64,000 bases of DNA from UBA5239 sp040394635 (GTDB lineage: Bacteria > Verrucomicrobiota > Lentisphaeria > Victivallales > Victivallaceae): positions 4,804-68,803 of the forward strand of contig JBEBRW010000026.1 of the NCBI GenBank assembly GCA_040394635.1. Direction: 5' to 3'. Numbering within the stretch: the stretch's first letter is position 1; each line of letters opens with the position of its first letter. The notes below the pieces were generated by a model, which searched no databases, was not told the origin of the DNA, and was given only the letters and a program-made list of their open reading frames with translations. Of this stretch, positions 8,621-16,154 are shown piece after piece. A program made the translations under genes and the position numbers.

Positions 8621-9478
8621 TTACTTCGACAGCTTGGCTTGCAGGAAGCGTACGGCGTTGGTGATTTCGGCGTCGGGATTGTCGCCTACTTCGCGTTCTA
8701 CGGTGAGGAAACCGTCGTAGCCGGTATCGCGCAGCGCCTGCAGATAGGCGTCCCAGTCAATTTGTCCCTTGCCGAGTTCCACTTCGCGGAAGAGCTCTCC
8801 GGTGCGTTCCACGAGGGCTTCGAAACCACCCTCGGCGAAGGCGTCGTAGACTTCCTTTGGGTTGCAGTCGCGCAGATGGATGCCGTCTTTGGCGTGGGTA
8901 TGGACGATGCGGCCGGACAATGTACGGACGGCGTCGGCGGAATTGCAGTTGATCACCATTTCGAGGTTGGCAGGGTCCATGTTCACGGCGATTCCGGCGC
9001 TGCCGACATCGATCAGGAACTGCTTCAGGAGTTCCGGCGACTCGGGACCGGTTTCGATGGCCAGCACCATGCCGTTATCGAGGGCCATACGGCCGACTTC
9101 CTGCATGGTTTTGACCACATCCGCATAAATCGCGGAGTCGCGGTCCGAGGGAACAACGCCGATGTGGGTGGTCAGGACCTTGGTATTAAAAATCTTTGAG
9201 CGTTCCATGATTTTGCGGGTTTTTTCCAGCCGCGCCGGATTGCCGGCGGGGTCGGTGAAACCGTGTCCGCCAAGGTCGGCACATACCGCGGCAAATTCGA
9301 GGTTGTAACTGTCCGCCAGCGCTTTCAGCTCTTTCAAACGCGACTCCGGTTCATTGAGCATATCGAAATATTTGCTCAGCGCATAAATCTGAATGCCCGA
9401 AACGCCGAGTTCGTGTGCTTTGCGGAATCCCTCTTCGAGAGGACAACGGAACATTTCAACGATTACACCGATTTTCAT
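8621..9478 (-). CDS. Sugar phosphate isomerase/epimerase (xylose-isomerase-like TIM barrel)
   Basis: 285 residues from an ATG preceded by AGGAG; an in-frame extension to 9559 would cross the predicted promoter and is not favoured. The protein has the AP-endonuclease-2/xylose isomerase-like barrel signature: metal-binding acidic and histidine positions in VLAIETGPES, VNMDPANLEM, IVHTHAKDGIH and FLTVEREVGDN. These are typical of family members that isomerise or epimerise keto-sugars or inositol derivatives. It is transcribed divergently from a LacI regulator followed by three Gfo/Idh/MocA dehydrogenases, a combination seen in inositol or rare-sugar catabolic loci. The substrate is not known. 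Confidence 0.88.
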   Translation of the reverse strand: MKIGVIVEMFRCPLEEGFRKAHELGVSGIQIYALSKYFDMLNEPESRLKELKALADSYNLEFAAVCADLGGHGFTDPAGNPARLEKTRKIMERSKIFNTKVLTTHIGVVPSDRDSAIYADVVKTMQEVGRMALDNGMVLAIETGPESPELLKQFLIDVGSAGIAVNMDPANLEMVINCNSADAVRTLSGRIVHTHAKDGIHLRDCNPKEVYDAFAEGGFEALVERTGELFREVELGKGQIDWDAYLQALRDTGYDGFLTVEREVGDNPDAEITNAVRFLQAKLSK

Positions 9479-9559
9479 AACATTTACTCCTGCTGTTTCG
9501 CCCCTCGGGCGCGCCCTGTAACCGCGACCGGCAACGTGCCGCTGCGGTGTCTGTTCCAT

Positions 9560-9587
9560 ATTATAATGTCAGATCGGGGAATTTCAA
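9560..9587 (-). promoter_or_regulatory. Promoter of the isomerase gene
   Basis: Read on the minus strand: TTGAAA (9582-9587), a 16-base spacer, then TATAAT (9560-9565). Transcription would begin near 9553, leaving a leader of about 75 bases. The sequence AATTTAAAC occurs at 9592-9600, just upstream, and again at 9630-9638 beside the divergent promoter. It is a candidate operator for the LacI regulator. Confidence 0.65.
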
Positions 9588-9644
9588 ACAGAATTTAAAC
9601 AAATCGTTATTTTTTAAATAGTTTTAAAAAATTTAAACTTTCCC

Positions 9645-9672
9645 TTGTTTTTTTAAATAAAAACTGTATAAT
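9645..9672 (+). promoter_or_regulatory. Promoter of the LacI gene, probably giving a leaderless mRNA
   Basis: TTGTTT (9645-9650), a 16-base spacer and TATAAT (9667-9672). The expected start point falls at about 9679-9680, on the ATG itself. No Shine-Dalgarno sequence is present between the -10 box and the ATG. Confidence 0.65.
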
Positions 9673-9679
9673 ATATGAT

Positions 9680-10663
9680 ATGAAAAAGAATGGCAATACA
9701 ACTTTGGAAATGCTGGCCGAAAAACTCGGTATCTCGAAAGGTACCGTGTCGCTGGCCCTGAACGATAAGCCCGGCGTGAGCAAGCGCACCCGCGAGCTGG
9801 TCATGAAGTGCGCCTCGGAAATGAACTACAAAAGTTTCGCCGGGGGCCCCGAAACCAGGCAGGTCGGCGTGATCCTGCCGCAGCTGAACAGTTCGTTCGT
9901 CAGTGAGGTTCTCGCCGGTATTGAAAAGGTGGCGGGCGAACAGGATTACGACGCCATCGTCCACACCATCGAGGGGCGCTATTTCAAGGGCGACCAGGTC
10001 ATCGGGCGCATTGCCGACAAAGTGGATGGATTTATCACTTATACCGGAGTCATCAGCAAGAAACTGCAGAAAATGCTGGATGAGAAAAATATTCCAGTCG
10101 TCTGCCTGGGCCCGGAGAAGCTTATCGGACTCCCGAGCATTTCGGTGAATAACCGGGCGGCTTGCGAACAGGTGATTCATCACCTCGCGGAGCTGGGACA
10201 CCGCAATATCGTTTATTGTCACAGCATGTCGCGCTACAGTGAATTGCGGCTGCTGTACAGCCGGGCCGCTGCTGAAAAACTGGGTATAAAGTTAACGCTT
10301 TGTCTGGTGGAAAGTGAAACCTCGCCGGAAGTCGGATATTATGCGTTTTCCAAATTCCTGGCCGAAAATCATCAGTTTACCGCGGTCGTCTGTACCAGCG
10401 ATTTCATCGCGGGCGGCGTGCTGCAGGTGCTGAACGACGCGGGAATCAAAGTACCGCTGGATGTGTCGCTGGTCGGGTTCGACGGCCTCAGCTGGACCAA
10501 ACTGCTGACTCCTCCCCTGACCACGATTCAGCAGCCGCGCCAGGAGCAGGGCGAAGCCGCCATGCATCTGCTGATCGAGCTGATGAAGGGCAATAAAATC
10601 GATCATTATGTTTTGGATTCGACATTTATCATAAGAAACTCAACCGCAAAGGTGAAATCATGA
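9680..10663 (+). CDS. LacI-family transcriptional regulator
   Basis: 327 residues. The N-terminal helix-turn-helix is TTLEMLAEKLGISKGTVSLALN with the usual hinge after it. The rest is a periplasmic-binding-protein-like sensor (QVGVILPQLNSSFVSEVLAG to SLVGFDGLSWTKLLTPPLTT). Such proteins act as sugar-responsive repressors. The gene overlaps the next one by ATGA, so it is the first gene of an operon with three Gfo/Idh/MocA oxidoreductases. It probably controls both that operon and the divergent isomerase through the shared 200-base promoter region. The -10 box lies only 7 bases before the ATG. Confidence 0.93.
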   Translation: MKKNGNTTLEMLAEKLGISKGTVSLALNDKPGVSKRTRELVMKCASEMNYKSFAGGPETRQVGVILPQLNSSFVSEVLAGIEKVAGEQDYDAIVHTIEGRYFKGDQVIGRIADKVDGFITYTGVISKKLQKMLDEKNIPVVCLGPEKLIGLPSISVNNRAACEQVIHHLAELGHRNIVYCHSMSRYSELRLLYSRAAAEKLGIKLTLCLVESETSPEVGYYAFSKFLAENHQFTAVVCTSDFIAGGVLQVLNDAGIKVPLDVSLVGFDGLSWTKLLTPPLTTIQQPRQEQGEAAMHLLIELMKGNKIDHYVLDSTFIIRNSTAKVKS

Positions 10664-11502
10664 AAAAGATAGGATTTATCGACCTTTTCATCGACGAATG
10701 GCATGCCAATAATTATCCGGGCTGGTTCAGCAAGGACAAGCGCGCCGGTGAATTCGAATTGTATATGGCTTACGAAGAATACACCAAACCGGGCAGTCTG
10801 CCGCTGGCGCAATGGTGCGAAAAGTTCGGTTGCAAGCCGGCGAAATCCATCGCGGAAGTCGTCGAAGCCTGCGATGCGCTGTGCGTCTTGGCCCCCTCAA
10901 ATCCGGAAGCCCACGAGAAACTCGCCGAGCTCCCCTTGAAGAGCGGCAAGCCGGTTTATATCGACAAACCGTTCGCCCCGAACAAAGCCGCCGCCGAACG
11001 CATGTTTGAGCTGGCCGCCAAGCACAACACCCCCATGTTTTCGTCGTCCGCACTGCGCTTCGGCGACCAGCTACTTGCACATGTGAAGGGCACCGACAAC
11101 AAGCCGACCAACTCCGTCGTCACCTGGGGCGGCGGCAGCAATTTCCCGGAATACGCGATCCATCAGCTTGAAATGATTGTTTCCGTGCTCGGCACCGGCG
11201 CCAAACGGATCATGTATTACGGCAACGGCAACACCGATATGGCGGCTATCGAATACAACGACAACCGCCGTGCCACCTTGAATATGTGCAAAGTCGGATT
11301 TGGCGCCATCGCCTGCGGCGACACCAGTTCGCTGGTGATGCCGAATATGACCAATACGTTCGAAAACCTGATCGCCGCCATCCTGGATTTCTATGCCGGT
11401 GGCGCGACCCCGGTCCCCAAAGAACAAACCATTGAAATAGCCGCCATGCTCGACACGGTCATCCGTGCGTCGAAAGATCCGGGCAAGTGGCTGGAGGTTT
11501 AA
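10660..11502 (+). CDS. Gfo/Idh/MocA-type oxidoreductase, short form
   Basis: 280 residues, shorter than the usual 330-380. A Rossmann-like N-terminus (MKKIGFIDLFIDEWHANNY) has an altered glycine loop. VYIDKPFAPN corresponds to the family EKP motif that holds the catalytic lysine. The C-terminal beta-sheet half is reduced. The changed nucleotide loop and short length leave NAD(P) binding uncertain. It overlaps the LacI gene by ATGA and is followed after 10 bases by another family member. It probably acts with the two neighbours and the isomerase on one sugar or polyol, which is inferred from context. Confidence 0.75.
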   Translation: MKKIGFIDLFIDEWHANNYPGWFSKDKRAGEFELYMAYEEYTKPGSLPLAQWCEKFGCKPAKSIAEVVEACDALCVLAPSNPEAHEKLAELPLKSGKPVYIDKPFAPNKAAAERMFELAAKHNTPMFSSSALRFGDQLLAHVKGTDNKPTNSVVTWGGGSNFPEYAIHQLEMIVSVLGTGAKRIMYYGNGNTDMAAIEYNDNRRATLNMCKVGFGAIACGDTSSLVMPNMTNTFENLIAAILDFYAGGATPVPKEQTIEIAAMLDTVIRASKDPGKWLEV

Positions 11503-11512
11503 GGAGTATCTC

Positions 11513-12853
11513 ATGTCCAAAGGCGTTATAATCGCAGGTGCCGGCCGCGGGTTGCTCTTTGCCAGGCTGATTGCGGCGGCGAACCCGGAGTTTCGGGCGC
11601 GCGTCGTCGAGAACGGTCTGGAATGGACGCAGATCGCGTCTTCCACCAATATGCACCTGATCGACCGCCGCGTCGCCGCTGTCGTCGATATCAATGAAAA
11701 AATTCACCCCGGCATCCGCAGTGAACTGGATGGTTACGGCCTGACCGAAACCGCCATTTACTGCACGCTTGAGGAAGCGCTGGCGAAGATTCCGGAATCG
11801 GAAGCGGACGCGGTCATGATTATCACGCCGAACGCCACGCATGCGGATTTGACCGAGCTTGCGCTGCGTCATCACCGCCATGTGTTTCTGGAAAAACCGG
11901 TGGCGACCTCGTGGGAGGAAGTCCGCCGTATCGCCCGGGCCGCCGCCGATAGCCCGGACCGGCTGGTACTGCCGGGTTTCGTGCTGCGTCACTCGGCTTT
12001 TTACCGCCGCGTCAAGGAAATCTGTGCGGGCGGCAGCCTCGGCAAAATCGCCATGGTTCAGGCCGACGAACGGCTATTCCTCGAGCATAGCATCAGCTAC
12101 CGCCGCGGCTGGCGGCGCAAAATCGCCGCGACCGGCGGTTCGATGAACGAAAAATGCTCGCACGACCTCGACATCCTCTGCTGGATCAAGCAGCCGGATG
12201 CAGTGCCCACGGCGGTCTTTTCGCTGGGCGGGCAGGTCCTGTTTCCGCCGCGTCCCGACACGCCGGAAAACTGCTCCCGCTGCAGCGACTCGACCTGTCC
12301 TTTCCGCCTGACGCCGGAGAAGCTGTGCTGTGCGCAGGGCAGTTTCAAGCGCGACCTCGGCGACGTCGACCGCTGCGTGTACCATACCGACGCCGACGTG
12401 AAGACCGACCAGAGCGCCACCATCCTGTTTTCGGACGGCAGCCAGGCGATTTTCACCATGCTCATGTACAGCGGCAAGCCGGGGCGCACGCTGCTGCTCC
12501 ACGGCACCGAGGGCATGCTGGAGGGCGACTTCGAAAGCGGCAAGATCACCGTGCATAATTACCGCACCCGCGAGGAACTGAATTATTCGATCCCGTCACG
12601 CCGCTGGCACGGCGGGGGCGACGCCATGATGCTTAACGATTTCTTCGACAGCATCGACCGCGGCGACACCCCCATCAGCACTCTTGCCGACGGCGCCACC
12701 GCCACCCGTCTCGCCCTCGCTGCCGACCGCAGCGCCGAGGAGCACCGGCTGGTCTCGCTGGACGAGTTTCCCTGGCCCGAAAACTGCGCTATGAACGATC
12801 ATGGCGACAAAATATTTACAAACACGATTCAACAAGGAGAATCTGCAGTATGA
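11513..12853 (+). CDS. Gfo/Idh/MocA oxidoreductase with cysteine-rich insertion
   Basis: 446 residues from an ATG preceded by AAGGAG. The N-terminal Rossmann fold starts GVIIAGAGRGLLFARLIAA, and the catalytic region has FLEKPVATSWEEV. The C-terminal substrate domain is enlarged by a cysteine cluster: C254, C257, C262, C272, C273 and a further DRC. The spacing C-x2-C-x4-C suggests a metal site. Similar insertions occur in some Gfo/Idh/MocA members of the PVC group, but their role is not established as far as I know. The stop overlaps the next start by ATGA. Likely an NAD(P)-dependent sugar or polyol dehydrogenase; the substrate is unknown. Confidence 0.85.
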   Translation: MSKGVIIAGAGRGLLFARLIAAANPEFRARVVENGLEWTQIASSTNMHLIDRRVAAVVDINEKIHPGIRSELDGYGLTETAIYCTLEEALAKIPESEADAVMIITPNATHADLTELALRHHRHVFLEKPVATSWEEVRRIARAAADSPDRLVLPGFVLRHSAFYRRVKEICAGGSLGKIAMVQADERLFLEHSISYRRGWRRKIAATGGSMNEKCSHDLDILCWIKQPDAVPTAVFSLGGQVLFPPRPDTPENCSRCSDSTCPFRLTPEKLCCAQGSFKRDLGDVDRCVYHTDADVKTDQSATILFSDGSQAIFTMLMYSGKPGRTLLLHGTEGMLEGDFESGKITVHNYRTREELNYSIPSRRWHGGGDAMMLNDFFDSIDRGDTPISTLADGATATRLALAADRSAEEHRLVSLDEFPWPENCAMNDHGDKIFTNTIQQGESAV

Positions 12854-13872
12854 GCAAGAAATTCAAAGTATGTGTCGTCGGCGGAGGCGCCATCGCCCAG
12901 GGAAGCCACATCCCCGGTTATGCCGCAAATCCGGACTTCGAACTGACCGCCATTGCCGACCCCTGTGCCAAATCGCTGGAACAGGTCCGCGCCAAATGGC
13001 AGTTCAAGAAAGAGTATTCCGACTACAAAGAAATGATCGAAACCGAGAAGCCGGACGTGGTCTCCGTCTGTACCCCCAATAAATTCCATGCTGAAATCGC
13101 TATTTTCGCCCTTGAACACGGCGCTGATATCGTGCTGGAAAAGCCGATCGCGCTCTCCATGGCCGACGGCGAAGCCATCAAGGCCGCCGGGGAACGCACC
13201 GGCAAGCGGATTTTCGTCTGTTTCTCGCACCGCTTCAACGATATGATCTCGGCCGCCAAGAAAGCCATTGACGAAGGCAAAATCGGCAATCCCTACATGT
13301 TCCGCGTCCGCTTCGCGCATAACGGTCCGTGGCCGGGCTGGGCGAAAACCGACTGGTTCTACAACCCGGAAGTCGCCGGCGGCGGTGCGCTGCTCGATAT
13401 GGCCGTTCATGCTTTCGACATCATTCGCTACCTGATCGGCGACGTGACCGCGGTCAGCGCCAAAGCCGCCACCCTCCGCAAGGATATCAAGCTCGACGAC
13501 AACATCGTCGCCCTGCTCGAAGTCGGTGACAGCTGCATGGGTTATGTGGATGCGGGCTGGACCTGTCCCGCCGGATTCAACGGCGTGGAAATCATGGGCG
13601 ACAACGGCTTCATGCTGGTTGATTACGCCAAGGGCAAAGTCTCCGCCACCTGCGGCGTAACCTCGCCGGACGGCACCATGAAGATGACCGAAACCGTAAT
13701 CCACGAGGGCGGTTCCCGTCCGCATTGGGGCAACCAGATGGCGGCATTTACCAAGATGATCGCCGAAGGCGCCAAGCCCTCTCCGGGCATCGCCGAAGGT
13801 CTCGAAGCCCTGAAAATTACTCTTGCCTGCTACGAATCCAGCGCGACCGGCAAGCGGATCAATATCGACTGA
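12850..13872 (+). CDS. Gfo/Idh/MocA oxidoreductase
   Basis: 340 residues, canonical length. The Rossmann loop is VCVVGGGAIAQGSHIPGYA, and the catalytic lysine motif is IVLEKPIALSMADGEAI. The dimer/substrate domain contains the usual GGGALLDMAVHAFDIIRYLI with the conserved aspartate and histidine pair. Compared with its two upstream neighbours it is the most typical NAD(P)-dependent sugar/inositol dehydrogenase of the set. It is the third cistron of the LacI-led operon and ends just before repeat copy B. Three family members in a row suggest successive oxidation and reduction steps on one substrate. Confidence 0.92.
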   Translation: MSKKFKVCVVGGGAIAQGSHIPGYAANPDFELTAIADPCAKSLEQVRAKWQFKKEYSDYKEMIETEKPDVVSVCTPNKFHAEIAIFALEHGADIVLEKPIALSMADGEAIKAAGERTGKRIFVCFSHRFNDMISAAKKAIDEGKIGNPYMFRVRFAHNGPWPGWAKTDWFYNPEVAGGGALLDMAVHAFDIIRYLIGDVTAVSAKAATLRKDIKLDDNIVALLEVGDSCMGYVDAGWTCPAGFNGVEIMGDNGFMLVDYAKGKVSATCGVTSPDGTMKMTETVIHEGGSRPHWGNQMAAFTKMIAEGAKPSPGIAEGLEALKITLACYESSATGKRINID

Positions 13873-13944
13873 TCGAATTCAAACGAGGTGTCCCAATGGT
13901 TTATCCAAACTGTTGAGGACACCTCGAATTTTATCTCCGTCCTT

Positions 13945-14050
13945 CCGCCTTAGAGGCGGGCAACGTTCCGCCGTTGCATCGCGTCCGGGTAGCACCCGGT
14001 GGCGGGTTGTTTCTTTTAACTCTTAACTCTTAATTCTTAACTCTTAACTG
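13945..14050 (-). repeat. Dispersed three-hairpin repeat, copy B, with heptamer tract
   Basis: Read on the minus strand, a run of TTAAGAG-like heptamers (14050 down to about 14016) precedes hairpin 1 CCGGGT-gct-ACCCGG (13999-13985). Hairpin 2 is GCAACG-GCGGAA-CGTTGC (13977-13960) and hairpin 3 is CCGCCT-cta-AGGCGG (13959-13945). Hairpin 2 differs from copies A and C at two base pairs, with both partners changed. The element sits between convergent genes. Confidence 0.8.
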
Positions 14051-14051
14051 A

Positions 14052-14747
14052 TTAGAGTAATTTCAGACGGGAGGAATTGCGTTTCAGCCAGGTGTTGCAC
14101 TGTTCATGTTCCGGGCACATCTTTTCCACCAGTTCCCAGAAACGCGAAGAATGATTGAGCTCAACCAGATGCGCGAGCTCGTGCATGATGATATAATCGA
14201 TCACCTCCGGCGGGCATTGAATCAAGCGCCAATTGAAATGCAGCGACCCGTGCGCCGAGCATGACCCCCAATTGGTACTGGCGTCATTCAAATTCAAACG
14301 CCGGTATTCGTAACCGTATTGAAGCGCGATTTCGCGGCAGCGCTTGTCCAGATATTTGAGCGCCTGCCGCTGCATCCAGCTGATCAGGAGCTCCTTGGCT
14401 CTGGATGAAAGTTCTTCCGCCACGATAAAGGCGTTGTCGAACTTGATCGAATGGCTGCCGCTGTCGCCGAACATCAACGGATACGGTTTCCCAAGGTAAT
14501 AAAATTCCTCGCCCGCGGCAAATGAATGCGGCGGATTCTGCTGTGCCGCCCGGACTTTCTGTTTGATCCAGGATTCGTATTTGATCAGGAAGCGTTCGAT
14601 CTCCTCCTGAGCGACAAAGGTCGGCGCCCGGACGATTACCTCGCCCAGGTGGTTAACCTGCACAGTCAGCTTCCGCCGCCGCGGTGAACGGATCAGCGTG
14701 TATTCAATATCAGAGATTGACTCTCGCTTCGGGCTTGACGCGGACAA
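14052..14747 (-). CDS. YgjP/SprT-like zinc metallopeptidase
   Basis: 231 residues with a TTG start; no in-frame ATG gives a full-length product. It overlaps the end of the upstream cyclophilin gene by 38 bases. The zinc motif HELAH (189-193) is followed by H199 as the probable third ligand in HELAHLVELNHSSRFWELV. STNWGSCSAHGSLHFNWRL is also characteristic of the YgjP/DUF45 family. No signal peptide, so cytoplasmic. Family members are uncharacterised metalloproteases, often associated with restriction or DNA-repair loci. Nothing of that kind is adjacent here. Confidence 0.88.
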   Translation of the reverse strand: MSASSPKRESISDIEYTLIRSPRRRKLTVQVNHLGEVIVRAPTFVAQEEIERFLIKYESWIKQKVRAAQQNPPHSFAAGEEFYYLGKPYPLMFGDSGSHSIKFDNAFIVAEELSSRAKELLISWMQRQALKYLDKRCREIALQYGYEYRRLNLNDASTNWGSCSAHGSLHFNWRLIQCPPEVIDYIIMHELAHLVELNHSSRFWELVEKMCPEHEQCNTWLKRNSSRLKLL

Positions 14748-15288
14748 TTTCTTTGATCACTATATTTTCAACCGGGACATCATCATGAGGTCCGCGGCTT
14801 CCGGTTTTGACATTCTGGATTTTTTCCACCACGTCCATACCGCTCACGACCTTGCCGAACACGCAATAACCCCAGCCCCGGGTATTTTTCCCGGTGTGAT
14901 TCAGGAAGTCATTGTCGTTGGTGTTGATAAAGAACTGTGCGGTGGCACTGTGCGGGTCCGGAGTTCGGGCCATGGCGAGGGTGCCTTTGACGTTTTTCAG
15001 CTTGTTGTCGGCTTCGTTCGCGACCGGGGCGTCGGTGCTTTTCTGCTTGAACTTGGTATCGAAACCGCCGCCCTGGACCATGAAATCCTTGATGACGCGA
15101 TGGAAAATCGTATCATTGTAGAATTTTTTGTCCACATAGGACAGGAAGTTTTTCACGGTCGCCGGGGCTTCCTTGTCGAACAGCTGGACGGTAATGTCGC
15201 CCATCGAAGTTTTGATGATGACATTGTCCTCGGCATAAACGGCCAGCGCCGCCAGCATCATGGCACAAAATACGAAAAATTTACGCAT
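14710..15288 (-). CDS. Exported cyclophilin-type peptidyl-prolyl isomerase
   Basis: 192 residues with a signal peptide (MRKFFVFCAMMLAALAVYAE). The cyclophilin domain has the family signatures FYNDTIFHRVIKDFMVQGGG and GTLAMARTPDPHSATAQFFI. It catalyses cis-trans isomerisation of proline bonds during folding in the periplasm. It lies 8 bases downstream of a cytoplasmic paralog, so the pair gives one enzyme per compartment. RBS GAGGTG precedes the ATG. Its 3' end overlaps the metallopeptidase start. Confidence 0.95.
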   Translation of the reverse strand: MRKFFVFCAMMLAALAVYAEDNVIIKTSMGDITVQLFDKEAPATVKNFLSYVDKKFYNDTIFHRVIKDFMVQGGGFDTKFKQKSTDAPVANEADNKLKNVKGTLAMARTPDPHSATAQFFINTNDNDFLNHTGKNTRGWGYCVFGKVVSGMDVVEKIQNVKTGSRGPHDDVPVENIVIKEIVRVKPEARVNL

Positions 15289-15296
15289 GTTTCACC

Positions 15297-15797
15297 TCAT
15301 TCCGCTCTGGTTGCTTCTTTGATGACGACATTGTCGGTCGGCACGTCGCGATGACCGCCGCGGCTGCCGGTGGCGACACCCTTGATCTGGTTCACTATGT
15401 CCATGCCGTCGACCACTTTGCCGAACACGCAATAGCCGAATCCCTGCGGCACGGGAGCCTGGAAATCGAGGAAATTGTTGTCCTTGACGTTGATGAAGAA
15501 CTGGGCGGTGGCGCTGTGCGGGTCGTTGGTGCGGGCCATGGCGAGGGTGCCGGTCTGGTTGCTGATGCGGTTGTCGGCTTCGTTGACGACGGGCTTGCGG
15601 GTCTGTTTCTGGGAGAACGACTCGTCGAAACCGCCACCCTGAATCATGAAGCCGTCGATCACACGGTGGAAGATGGTGCCGTTGTAGAAGCCGTCGTCTA
15701 CGTACTGCAGGAAATTCTTCACGGTTTGCGGGGCTTCGGCATCGAAGAGTTCGATGGTAATATCGCCGAAATTGGTTTTCATCAGGACTTTGCTCAT
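15297..15797 (-). CDS. Cytoplasmic cyclophilin-type peptidyl-prolyl isomerase
   Basis: 166 residues, no signal peptide. It is close to the neighbouring exported form over its whole length (FYNGTIFHRVIDGFMIQGGG, GTLAMARTNDPHSATAQFFI, YCVFGKVVDGMDIVNQI). All the residues around the catalytic arginine in FHRVI are retained. RBS GAGGT upstream. It is probably a tandem duplication in which one copy acquired a signal peptide, and likely the first gene of a three-gene minus-strand operon. PpiB-like by size and compartment. Confidence 0.95.
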   Translation of the reverse strand: MSKVLMKTNFGDITIELFDAEAPQTVKNFLQYVDDGFYNGTIFHRVIDGFMIQGGGFDESFSQKQTRKPVVNEADNRISNQTGTLAMARTNDPHSATAQFFINVKDNNFLDFQAPVPQGFGYCVFGKVVDGMDIVNQIKGVATGSRGGHRDVPTDNVVIKEATRAE

Positions 15798-16154
15798 GGT
15801 TTTACCTCAAATTGAATGTTACAGATGATGAAAAGATAGACGCTCTTTTGTTATTTGCAACTGCCGGGGGCAAAAAAAATCCGGAGAAAAATATTTTGCG
15901 GGTTTGAAAATCGGCCATTCCGGCAGTACTTTACATTCTTAACAGTGAAGTTATCAAGGTCAAAACTGGCAAGATGAAAATTATTACGGAAAAACTGGTT
16001 CTCGTATGACGCCCGGCAAGGCCGGGAACTTCGTGAATGCAGTTTTTCTGTCAAGCAGCCAGATCACAGCCGCTCCGGGGATAACTGTAATTCCGAAATT
16101 CCATGCCCTGCTCCGTATTGTACTTTGACAAAAAAAGGAAAACCGGAGACCCAA
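15798..16154. other. Intergenic region between divergent ppi and ilvB genes
   Basis: 357 bases without a convincing gene. A small hairpin CCCGGC-aag-GCCGGG (16012-16026) lies upstream of ilvB without a T run. No leader peptide rich in branched-chain codons and no T-box core could be recognised. Promoters must lie here for both directions, but no -35/-10 pair stands out. Confidence 0.5.

Noticed and set aside
8621..9559. Isomerase gene starting at 9559
   Set aside because: The extra 27 residues would begin at the predicted transcription start region and are low-complexity Arg/Gly; the ATG at 9478 has AGGAG and matches the family N-terminus.
9483..9560. Possible fourth copy of the three-hairpin repeat upstream of the isomerase gene
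   Set aside because: Only a CGCCC/GGGCGAAAC end resembles hairpin 3; the other two hairpins and loops do not align, so chance GC-rich similarity is more likely.
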